The notes beneath the pieces are model-generated. The model worked only from the letters and a program-made list of their open reading frames with translations, was not told the origin of the DNA and made no database searches. Positions 1 through 5,414 of a stretch of DNA of 13,236 nucleotides are shown here, one piece after another. Source of the stretch: Thermoplasmatota archaeon (GTDB lineage Bacteria; Pseudomonadota; Gammaproteobacteria; Burkholderiales; Thiobacillaceae). Numbering within the stretch: position 1 is the stretch's first letter; every line of letters starts with the position of its first letter. The position numbers were made by a program, and so were the translations under genes. The stretch spans positions 1 through 13,236 of the forward strand of contig JAMCVR010000119.1 of assembly GCA_023475455.1 (NCBI GenBank), given 5' to 3'.

Positions 1-110
1 TTCCAGGCGGCCATCGCCTGGGTGGGCTTCAGCAGGCCGGCAGCCACGGCCACCGCCACGGCGCCCGCACCGGCGGCGCCTTTGAGTACGTTTCTACGAA
101 GTGCGTTCAT
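1..110 (-). CDS. soxY: SoxY, sulfur-carrier subunit of the Sox system (5' end only)
   Basis: Only the first 36 codons are in the window; the gene continues beyond the left edge. The N-terminus begins MNALRRNVLKGAAGAG, followed by an alanine/valine-rich hydrophobic stretch and a TQAMAA segment. This is a twin-arginine (Tat) signal peptide of the kind found on SoxY. SoxY carries thiosulfate-derived sulfur on a C-terminal cysteine (GGCG motif) in the periplasm, but that part is outside the window. A good Shine-Dalgarno (AGGAG on the minus strand, complement of about 121-125) lies 9 nt before the ATG. The identification rests on the Tat leader plus position 37 bp downstream of soxX in the usual soxXY order, so it is likely rather than proven. 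Another Tat-exported protein remains possible. Confidence 0.72.
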   Translation of the reverse strand, partial: MNALRRNVLKGAAGAGAVAVAVAAGLLKPTQAMAAW

Positions 111-147
111 GGGGCATATCTCCTGATTGAACAATGCTAAGGGGTAA

Positions 148-519
148 TTACAGACCGTACACGAAGTCGGTCACTTTATCGATTTCCGCTTCCGTCAGCA
201 CGCCGTGCTTGCCGAACGGGATCATGGAGGTGGCGGGGTTGAACGCGGTGGCGTCCCAGATCCGGGCGCGCAGCCTGGCCTTGTCGGGGTAGCGCGCGCT
301 CATGGCGATCAGCGGGGGGCCAAACAAACCGGCCGAGACGGCGTCCGGGACGGTCGGCATGGCGTGGCAGGCCAGGCAGTTGCCCTTGCGGTTGTTGAAC
401 GCGATGTCCTTGCCGGTTTCTTCCTTTTTGGGAGCCTCCGTGGCCTGTGCCAGCACATTACCCGACAGCATGATGGCGCTGATCGCGCAGGCCGCTGCTA
501 CGTGATGAAACTTTCGCAT
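148..519 (-). CDS. soxX: SoxX, monohaem c-type cytochrome of the SoxAX complex
   Basis: This 123-residue periplasmic c-type cytochrome partners SoxA; SoxAX oxidatively couples thiosulfate to the SoxY cysteine. The protein has an Sec signal peptide (MRKFHHVAAACAISAIMLSG, with cleavage probably near residue 24). It has one haem-binding motif, C48-L-A-C51-H52, and a later NPATSMIPFG stretch whose Met99 is the likely distal haem ligand, as in SoxX proteins. The C-terminus LTEAEIDKVTDFVYGL is also typical. A longer reading frame extends upstream to 636, but a perfect AGGAGG (complement of 526-531) sits 6 nt from the ATG at 519 and directly abuts the in-frame ATG at 525. Together with the signal peptide this fixes the start at 519. 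It is the first gene of a soxXY... operon on the minus strand. Its size is normal for short SoxX proteins. Confidence 0.9.
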   Translation of the reverse strand: MRKFHHVAAACAISAIMLSGNVLAQATEAPKKEETGKDIAFNNRKGNCLACHAMPTVPDAVSAGLFGPPLIAMSARYPDKARLRARIWDATAFNPATSMIPFGKHGVLTEAEIDKVTDFVYGL

Positions 520-525
520 AGTCAT

Positions 526-531
526 CCTCCT
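526..531 (-). promoter_or_regulatory. Shine-Dalgarno AGGAGG that fixes the soxX start
   Basis: The plus strand reads cctcct, so the minus strand has a perfect AGGAGG. It directly abuts an in-frame ATG at 525 (no spacer) and lies 6 nt from the ATG at 519. Only the latter spacing is normal, and it gives a protein that begins with the signal peptide. Confidence 0.75.
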
Positions 532-610
532 GATTTTTAACGTAATGATGAAAGCGCTTGCCGCCTGGGAGTGCCATGCGGTGAACGCTATCCAGTGATG
601 GATGACACGA

Positions 611-640
611 AGCATAGTGGAATTGGTTTTTGCCATGCAA
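611..640 (-). promoter_or_regulatory. Candidate sigma-70 promoter of the sox operon
   Basis: On the minus strand TTGCAT (635-640) and TATGCT (611-616) are separated by 18 bp. They resemble -35 and -10 boxes and lie about 90 bp upstream of the soxX start. Both boxes are imperfect, and no activator or repressor palindrome was recognised in 532-721, the gap between soxX and the protease gene. Transcription start mapping would decide. Confidence 0.3.
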
Positions 641-721
641 GGCCGGGCGCGAATTTTTACGTGAAAATCACAGGGTAAATTCCTACCAGCCGCGCCAAAC
701 GTGGGGGATTGCGTTCGATAC

Positions 722-2140
722 TTAGTTTTTGCGCTGCGCTTTTTCGGCCTCCTGCCATTCGCGTTGCCGCGCTTCGGCCGCCGATATTTCGTGAAAACTG
801 CCGTCGCCCGCCTTGAGGCCGAGGCCGATCTGTTCGATGGCGGCGACCAGGTTGCCGCTCAATGCCGCCGCCTCCGCCTGGGCGCGATGGCTGAGCAGCC
901 GATGCCCGAGCCGGGCATGGGTCTGGGCAGCCAGGCGCCACAGGCGGCGGTCGAGCGGGTACGGCGCGAGCTGGCTGTCGACCCGGGTGAGCGCATCCTG
1001 GCTGCGTCCGGCCGCCAGCAGCGCACCGATATAGCCATATTGCAGGGGACGATCGCCGGGGTGGGCTGCGCTGCCTGCCTGGTAGCGCAGCAGGGCGAGT
1101 TCGGGGTTGCCGGCGGCCAGGGCGCTGCGGGCGGCCAGTTGTTGAATCATCGGGTGAACGGCTTTGCCGGACAGCAGCTTTTGCACTTCGGCCTCCGCTT
1201 CCTTGAACTGGCGCGAGCGGAGCAGGGCGGTGACGAGACCGTAGCGGGCGGCGGTTTCGCTGCTGTAGCGCTTTTCCTTCAGCGCTCTGCGCGCCGCCAG
1301 CACCGCGTCCTGCGGACTGTTTTCCTGCGCGCGCAGGCGGGTGCGCACCAGCTCGAAATCGAGGCTGTCCGCCACCTGCTGGTAGGGCGTGTTTGCGCTG
1401 CGCGCCTCCATGTCGGCGATGCGGTCGCTGGTGAGCGGGTGGGTGCGCAGATAGGCCGGTGCGCTGGTGTCGTAAAACCGGTTGGCGCGCTGCAGGCGGT
1501 TGAAGAATCCGCTCATTCCGCGCGCGTCGTAACCGCCGCGGGTCAGCATCTCGTACCCCAGGCGGTCGGCCTCGCGTTCGTAGTCGCGGCTGTAGTTGAG
1601 CTGGTTCTGGATCGAATAGGCCTGGGTCGAGGCAATCGCCGCGCTCGCCACGTTGGGGTTGGAGCGCGCCGCCAGCAGCGCCAGCGCCAGCGCGGCCATG
1701 GTCGGCCAGTAGCTCTGGCTTTGCGCGGCAACCATGCGCGCGATGTGGTCCTGGGTGACGTGGGCGATCTCGTGGGCCACCACGCTCGCCAGTTCGGATT
1801 CGCTCTGCGCGGCAAGCAGCAGGCCCGTGTGCACGCCGATGTTGCCGCCCGGCATGGCGAAGGCGTTGATGCTCGGGTCGCTGACGACGAAGAAATTGAA
1901 TTCGCGCTGGTTGCGCGTGCTGACCGAGACCAGCTTGTAGCCGAGCTGGTTGAGATAGTCCTCGATTTCGGGGTCGTCCAGATAGCGGGGGTCGGCGTAG
2001 ACGTCGCGCATGATGGCGCGTCCCAGCGCCTGCTCTTCCTGGTCGGAAAAGTATTGCCGCGACACCTCGCCCAGATCGGGCAGGTCGGCGGCCGCAACCG
2101 GCTGGACGGCCAGGGTCAGCGCGAGCAGGGTGCGCAGCAT
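722..2140 (-). CDS. bepA: M48-family periplasmic metalloprotease with TPR-like C-terminus (BepA/YfgC type)
   Basis: This 472-residue protein resembles BepA/YfgC, a periplasmic zinc protease and chaperone that assists or degrades outer-membrane proteins stalled in assembly (E. coli BepA is of similar length). The signal peptide covers roughly residues 1-18 ([14 protein letters not shown] then DLPDLG). The M48 catalytic domain has the zinc motif H123-E-I-A-H127 followed by VTQDHIAR, and the second motif E188-x-x-x-D192 in [13 protein letters not shown] supplies the third zinc ligand. Conserved [17 protein letters not shown] lies near 92-108. From about residue 250 the sequence is alanine- and leucine-rich helical repeats of TPR type, ending in a charged tail. 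The start is chosen for the signal peptide; there is no clear Shine-Dalgarno in front of it. The gene diverges from moaC across 71 bp. Its first 607 bp are copied at 2713-3319 in the tandem duplication; this copy is the intact one. The family is certain, orthology to BepA likely. Confidence 0.88.
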   Translation of the reverse strand: MLRTLLALTLAVQPVAAADLPDLGEVSRQYFSDQEEQALGRAIMRDVYADPRYLDDPEIEDYLNQLGYKLVSVSTRNQREFNFFVVSDPSINAFAMPGGNIGVHTGLLLAAQSESELASVVAHEIAHVTQDHIARMVAAQSQSYWPTMAALALALLAARSNPNVASAAIASTQAYSIQNQLNYSRDYEREADRLGYEMLTRGGYDARGMSGFFNRLQRANRFYDTSAPAYLRTHPLTSDRIADMEARSANTPYQQVADSLDFELVRTRLRAQENSPQDAVLAARRALKEKRYSSETAARYGLVTALLRSRQFKEAEAEVQKLLSGKAVHPMIQQLAARSALAAGNPELALLRYQAGSAAHPGDRPLQYGYIGALLAAGRSQDALTRVDSQLAPYPLDRRLWRLAAQTHARLGHRLLSHRAQAEAAALSGNLVAAIEQIGLGLKAGDGSFHEISAAEARQREWQEAEKAQRKN

Positions 2141-2211
2141 CGGCAGCTTGGGATGGGGGCAGACAAGGTCATTTCGATTACGATGCGGAAATTCTCGACA
2201 AGGTTCCCAAC
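2141..2211. promoter_or_regulatory. Divergent start region between protease gene and moaC (copy 1)
   Basis: These 71 bp separate the two divergent start codons and so must hold the moaC ribosome site, and probably promoter elements for both genes. An AAGG lies 8 nt before the moaC ATG. No convincing -35/-10 pair was seen on either strand; the -10-like TACGAT at 2179-2184 lacks a well-spaced -35. The same sequence recurs at 3320-3390. Confidence 0.4.
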
Positions 2212-2685
2212 ATGAGCGAATTCACCCATTTCGATGAACGCGGCCGCGCGGTCATGGTCGACGTGGCGGGCAAGGACGACACCCGGCGCGTCGCCGTGGC
2301 AAGCGGCCGCATCCGCATGTTACCCGATACCCTGGCGCGCATTCTGGGCGGCCGGGCGGCCAAGGGCGACGTGCTCGGCATCGCGCGCATCGCGGCGATC
2401 CAGGCGACCAAGCGCGCCGCCGACCTGATTCCGCTGTGCCACCCCATCGCGCTGACGAAAGTGAGCGTGGAATTCAGCCACGACGAGGCCGAATCGTGGA
2501 TCGCCTGCACGGTGACCGCCGAGACGGTCGGCAAGACCGGGGTGGAAATGGAAGCCCTGACCGGCGTGTCCGTGGCGCTGCTGACGATCTACGACATGTG
2601 CAAGGCGGTCGATCGCGGCATGGCGATGTCGGACATCCGGCTGCTGGAAAAACAGGGCGGACGCTCCGGGCACTGGCGTGCCTAG
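2212..2685 (+). CDS. moaC: MoaC, cyclic pyranopterin monophosphate synthase (copy 1)
   Basis: MoaC acts with MoaA in the first steps of molybdenum cofactor synthesis, converting the 3',8-cyclo-dihydro-GTP intermediate to cyclic pyranopterin monophosphate in the cytoplasm. The 157-residue length is normal. Residues known to be catalytic in the E. coli enzyme are present at the same numbers: K51, H77 (in PLCHP), E112 and E114 (in [11 protein letters not shown]), D128 and K131 (in YDMCKA). This is the upstream one of two apparently identical complete copies. Its transcript would run, 27 bp after the stop codon, into sequence antisense to a truncated protease copy, because the duplication cut off its original downstream neighbour. 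The cofactor is needed by SoeA, encoded about 3 kb downstream. Identification is very secure. Confidence 0.96.
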   Translation: MSEFTHFDERGRAVMVDVAGKDDTRRVAVASGRIRMLPDTLARILGGRAAKGDVLGIARIAAIQATKRAADLIPLCHPIALTKVSVEFSHDEAESWIACTVTAETVGKTGVEMEALTGVSVALLTIYDMCKAVDRGMAMSDIRLLEKQGGRSGHWRA

Positions 2686-2712
2686 TCAAAACGTCCTCTT
2701 GTGCCGGCTTGG

Positions 2713-3319
2713 CGCCGCGGGTCAGCATCTCGTACCCCAGGCGGTCGGCCTCGCGTTCGTAGTCGCGGCTGTAGTTGAGCTGGTTCTGGATCGAATAGGC
2801 CTGGGTCGAGGCAATCGCCGCGCTCGCCACGTTGGGGTTGGAGCGCGCCGCCAGCAGCGCCAGCGCCAGCGCGGCCATGGTCGGCCAGTAGCTCTGGCTT
2901 TGCGCGGCAACCATGCGCGCGATGTGGTCCTGGGTGACGTGGGCGATCTCGTGGGCCACCACGCTCGCCAGTTCGGATTCGCTCTGCGCGGCAAGCAGCA
3001 GGCCCGTGTGCACGCCGATGTTGCCGCCCGGCATGGCGAAGGCGTTGATGCTCGGGTCGCTGACGACGAAGAAATTGAATTCGCGCTGGTTGCGCGTGCT
3101 GACCGAGACCAGCTTGTAGCCGAGCTGGTTGAGATAGTCCTCGATTTCGGGGTCGTCCAGATAGCGGGGGTCGGCGTAGACGTCGCGCATGATGGCGCGT
3201 CCCAGCGCCTGCTCTTCCTGGTCGGAAAAGTATTGCCGCGACACCTCGCCCAGATCGGGCAGGTCGGCGGCCGCAACCGGCTGGACGGCCAGGGTCAGCG
3301 CGAGCAGGGTGCGCAGCAT
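2713..3319 (-). pseudogene. Truncated copy of the M48 metalloprotease gene
   Basis: This is a copy of the first 607 bp of the protease gene at 722-2140, with the same start codon and signal peptide. It encodes about 202 native residues, including the HEIAH zinc motif and the ExxxD motif. At the duplication junction (2713-2720) the frame leaves the protease sequence just after YEMLTRG. It then runs on, antisense to the end of moaC copy 1, to a stop at 2474, for a potential 281-residue chimera. The TPR-like C-terminal half is lost, so a normal BepA function is unlikely. Since the catalytic core and the upstream region are intact, a short-lived or misregulated product could still be made. I treat it as a pseudogene by duplication. 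Confidence 0.82.
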
Positions 3320-3390
3320 CGGCAGCTTGGGATGGGGGCAGACAAGGTCATTTCGATTACGATGCGGAAATTCTCGACAAGGTTCCCAAC
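3320..3390. promoter_or_regulatory. Divergent start region (copy 2)
   Basis: This is the duplicated counterpart of 2141-2211, lying between the truncated protease copy and moaC copy 2. If moaC has its own promoter here, both moaC copies carry it, and the promoter firing leftwards would drive the truncated protease and antisense RNA across moaC copy 1. Confidence 0.4.
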
Positions 3391-3864
3391 ATGAGCGAAT
3401 TCACCCATTTCGATGAACGCGGCCGCGCGGTCATGGTCGACGTGGCGGGCAAGGACGACACCCGGCGCGTCGCCGTGGCAAGCGGCCGCATCCGCATGTT
3501 ACCCGATACCCTGGCGCGCATTCTGGGCGGCCGGGCGGCCAAGGGCGACGTGCTCGGCATCGCGCGCATCGCGGCGATCCAGGCGACCAAGCGCGCCGCC
3601 GACCTGATTCCGCTGTGCCACCCCATCGCGCTGACGAAAGTGAGCGTGGAATTCAGCCACGACGAGGCCGAATCGTGGATCGCCTGCACGGTGACCGCCG
3701 AGACGGTCGGCAAGACCGGGGTGGAAATGGAAGCCCTGACCGGCGTGTCCGTGGCGCTGCTGACGATCTACGACATGTGCAAGGCGGTCGATCGCGGCAT
3801 GGCGATGTCGGACATCCGGCTGCTGGAAAAACAGGGCGGACGCTCCGGGCACTGGCGTGCCTAG
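3391..3864 (+). CDS. moaC: MoaC, cyclic pyranopterin monophosphate synthase (copy 2)
   Basis: This copy encodes the same 157 residues as the gene at 2212-2685, including K51, H77, E112, E114, D128 and K131, so both copies should be active cofactor-synthesis enzymes. It sits 69 bp upstream of the exported protein gene at 3934, which is probably its ancestral neighbour, so moaC, the exported protein gene and the tlpA-like gene may be co-transcribed. No divergence between the copies was noticed, which points to a very recent duplication, to gene conversion or to an assembly error. Selection for higher cofactor supply (for SoeA or other molybdoenzymes) is possible but not shown. Confidence 0.95.
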   Translation: MSEFTHFDERGRAVMVDVAGKDDTRRVAVASGRIRMLPDTLARILGGRAAKGDVLGIARIAAIQATKRAADLIPLCHPIALTKVSVEFSHDEAESWIACTVTAETVGKTGVEMEALTGVSVALLTIYDMCKAVDRGMAMSDIRLLEKQGGRSGHWRA

Positions 3865-3933
3865 TCAAAACGTCCTCTTGTGCCGGCTTGGCGCCGCGGC
3901 AAGATGGCGCGGTGGAAACAATCGAATAGTCTT

Positions 3934-4635
3934 ATGCGTTTTTTCAGATTCCTGCTGTTGGGGCTGTGGGTCTGTTCGTTCGCGGCACGGGCCGATTTGC
4001 CTGACCATCAGGTTTTTCCGGCCAAGGGCCCGCAGTTGCTGTTGTGGGTGGCGTCCGAGCGCGGCCGCGCCGAGCCCGAGCTGCGTGCCGCGCAGCGGCT
4101 GGCCGCGCAGGGCGTGGAAACCTGGTCGCTCGATCCCGTTGCGGCCTATTTTCTGCCGCAGCTGCCGAGCAGCATGGACGTCGTGCCGCCGCTGGACCTG
4201 GCGGACTGGCTGCGCGCCGCGCAGGCGAGCGGCAAGCGGGTCGTCGTCTACGCGGTGGCGCGCGCGGCCGTGCCGGTGCTGCGGGCCGCGGCCGCGCTCG
4301 AACCTGCCGAGCGGCAGCGCCTGTGCGTGATGCTGATGCATCCGAATCTCTACACCGTGGCGGAGCCCCTGGCCGAGCCGGACTTTCTCGCCGTGGGGGA
4401 TTTGGCTGGATTGCGCGTGCACGTGCTGCAGCCGCGCCGTTCGGCCGCCACCCCCTGGCTGCCCGGACTGCTGGACCATCTGGCGAAGCAGGGGGCGACG
4501 GCCAGCCATGCGATTCTGGAAAACCTGCGCGAAGGCTACTGGGCGCGAGAAACGCCGACCGAATTCGAGATTGCCGAGAGCCGCCGCATGGATGCCATGC
4601 TGCTGCGTGAATTGAACCACTGGGGATGCATATGA
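3934..4635 (+). CDS. Exported protein of unknown function, translationally coupled to a TlpA-like reductase
   Basis: I do not recognise this 233-residue protein. It starts with a clear Sec signal peptide (MRFFRFLLLGLWVCSFAARA, cleavage likely after residue 20), which favours the ATG at 3934 over in-frame ATGs at 3880 and 3904; no strong Shine-Dalgarno supports any of them. The mature part alternates hydrophobic strands (LLLWVA near 35-40, RVVVYAVA near 102-109, CVMLMHP near 131-137, RVHVLQP near 161-167) with alanine-rich helices. That pattern suggests an alpha/beta fold, possibly a degenerate alpha/beta-hydrolase, but the VVVYAVARAA stretch that could match a nucleophile elbow lacks the GxSxG serine. 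The stop overlaps the next start as ATGA (4632-4635), so the two products are probably made together, which hints at a periplasmic partner role in thiol chemistry. Function is unknown. Confidence 0.75.
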   Translation: MRFFRFLLLGLWVCSFAARADLPDHQVFPAKGPQLLLWVASERGRAEPELRAAQRLAAQGVETWSLDPVAAYFLPQLPSSMDVVPPLDLADWLRAAQASGKRVVVYAVARAAVPVLRAAAALEPAERQRLCVMLMHPNLYTVAEPLAEPDFLAVGDLAGLRVHVLQPRRSAATPWLPGLLDHLAKQGATASHAILENLREGYWARETPTEFEIAESRRMDAMLLRELNHWGCI

Positions 4636-5180
4636 AGCGATGGCTGGGTGCGGGCGTGATGACGTTGTTGCTGGCGGGCGGAGCGCAGGCCGCCGGATTC
4701 GAGGCGCGTGCCGCGGTGCCGGCGCCGGAGCTGAAGGCAAACGATCTGAAAGGCGCTCCCAAAACCCTGGCCGACTACCGCGGCAAAGTGGTGCTGCTCA
4801 ATTTCTGGGCCTCGTGGTGCCCGCCCTGTCTGCGCGAAATGCCGTCGATGGAGCGCCTGCGGGTGAAGATGGCGGGGCGGCCGCTGGCGATCGTCGCGCT
4901 CGACAGTGCCGAAACCGTGGACGAGGTGAATGCCTTTTTGTCCAAAATGAAGCTGGGTTTTCCGATCCTGCTCGATCCGGATGGCAGCAACACCAAACGC
5001 TGGAAAGTGTTTGCCCTGCCCACCACTTTCCTGCTGGATGCCAGGGGGCGCGTGCGCTACGTGCTGACCGGGCCAACCGAGTGGGACGAGGGCGAGGCGC
5101 TCGCGATGATCGAGTCGCTGCTGGCCGAGACGTCCGCACCGGCGAAGCGGGTTGAATCGCGGCGTTTAACCCCTCAATAA
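4632..5180 (+). CDS. TlpA/ResA-like periplasmic thiol-disulfide oxidoreductase
   Basis: This 182-residue thioredoxin-fold protein has a Sec signal peptide (MKRWLGAGVMTLLLAGGAQA, cleavage near residue 20). Its active site is W62-C63-P64-P65-C66, inside the family sequence VVLLNFWASWCPPCLREMP, and the cis-proline loop FALPTTFLLD follows. Proteins of this group keep specific periplasmic cysteines reduced, for example cytochrome c haem-binding thiols or Sox proteins (as SoxW does), receiving electrons from CcdA/DsbD-type membrane proteins. The start at 4632 is preferred over the ATG at 4626 because GGGG (4622-4625) is 6 nt upstream and because it gives an ATGA overlap with the preceding gene. Sulfur-oxidation genes lie on both sides, so a role in Sox or cytochrome c maintenance is plausible, but the substrate cannot be read from sequence. 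Confidence 0.88.
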   Translation: MKRWLGAGVMTLLLAGGAQAAGFEARAAVPAPELKANDLKGAPKTLADYRGKVVLLNFWASWCPPCLREMPSMERLRVKMAGRPLAIVALDSAETVDEVNAFLSKMKLGFPILLDPDGSNTKRWKVFALPTTFLLDARGRVRYVLTGPTEWDEGEALAMIESLLAETSAPAKRVESRRLTPQ

Positions 5181-5262
5181 ATAAGGATTTTTATTAGGCG
5201 TGCTATAGGCTTATCAGCCATTTTGCTTGCCATGCCGGGTGCTTGAAGTGCAAAATAACGGC

Positions 5263-5282
5263 ATATTCGGAATATTTAATAT
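5263..5282. promoter_or_regulatory. AT-rich overlapping palindromes upstream of soeA
   Basis: The gap 5181-5414 (234 bp) has no gene and probably holds the soeABC promoter. Within it ATATTC-G-GAATAT (5263-5275) is a perfect dyad. It overlaps a second dyad, ATATT-T-AATAT (5272-5282), in a notably A+T-rich patch of a G+C-rich region. A weak -35-like TTGAAG lies at 5243-5248, but no well-spaced -10 was found. The dyads may be an operator or simply a promoter melting region. Confidence 0.35.
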
Positions 5283-5294
5283 ATAGCCGTCCCC

Positions 5295-5325
5295 GCAGCA
5301 TCCAGCGCCGATGCGCTGGCGCTGC
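5295..5325 (+). other. Stem-loop in the soeA leader region
   Basis: CCAGCGC (5302-5308) pairs with GCGCTGG (5313-5319) around a CGAT loop, and GCAGC (5295-5299) pairs with GCTGC (5321-5325) outside a small bulge. There is no T-run after it, so it is not a standard intrinsic terminator. It could be a terminator remnant after the tlpA-like gene or a structured leader of the soe transcript. Confidence 0.35.
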
Positions 5326-5414
5326 TTCCAGCAGTCACCTAGTGTGTATATCCGGGCAGGAAAAAACCGGTTTCGTCATGGAACCGCGGGGACCATTTTG
5401 AACCTAGAGACCGC

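Larger units (their letters stand above)
1534..2720 (+). repeat. Tandem duplication, copy 1 (1179-bp period)
   Basis: This segment is repeated at an offset of 1179 bp at 2713-3899, and every stretch compared by eye was identical. It holds the first 607 bp of the M48 protease gene, the 71-bp divergent start region, all of moaC and 35 bp after the moaC stop. Identity begins at 1534 (1533 is c where 2712 is g) and ends at 2720 (2721 is g where 3900 is c). The 8-mer cgccgcgg occurs at 1534-1541, 2713-2720 and 3892-3899, that is, at both ends and at the junction. No transposase or terminal inverted repeats are associated. Confidence 0.95.
2713..3899 (+). repeat. Tandem duplication, copy 2 (1179-bp period)
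   Basis: This is the direct repeat of 1534-2720, overlapping it by the shared 8-mer cgccgcgg at 2713-2720. It restores moaC to its original downstream context (the exported protein gene at 3934) but contains only the N-terminal part of the protease gene. The ancestral single-copy order is inferred to be protease gene, divergent moaC, exported protein gene, tlpA-like gene. Confidence 0.95.

Noticed and set aside
520..636. N-terminal extension of SoxX to the ATG at 636
   Set aside because: It would put 39 residues before a normal signal peptide, and the perfect AGGAGG lies at the right distance only for the ATG at 519.
701..2215. A 504-codon open frame on the plus strand opposite the M48 protease gene
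   Set aside because: It is a G+C-rich shadow frame: low-complexity, valine/arginine/glycine-rich translation without motifs, while the minus strand has a full protease with signal peptide and zinc motifs.
1534..3899. Tandem repeat as a CRISPR array or insertion sequence
   Set aside because: The unit is 1179 bp with only two copies, contains ordinary genes, and lacks transposase, terminal inverted repeats or spacer structure.
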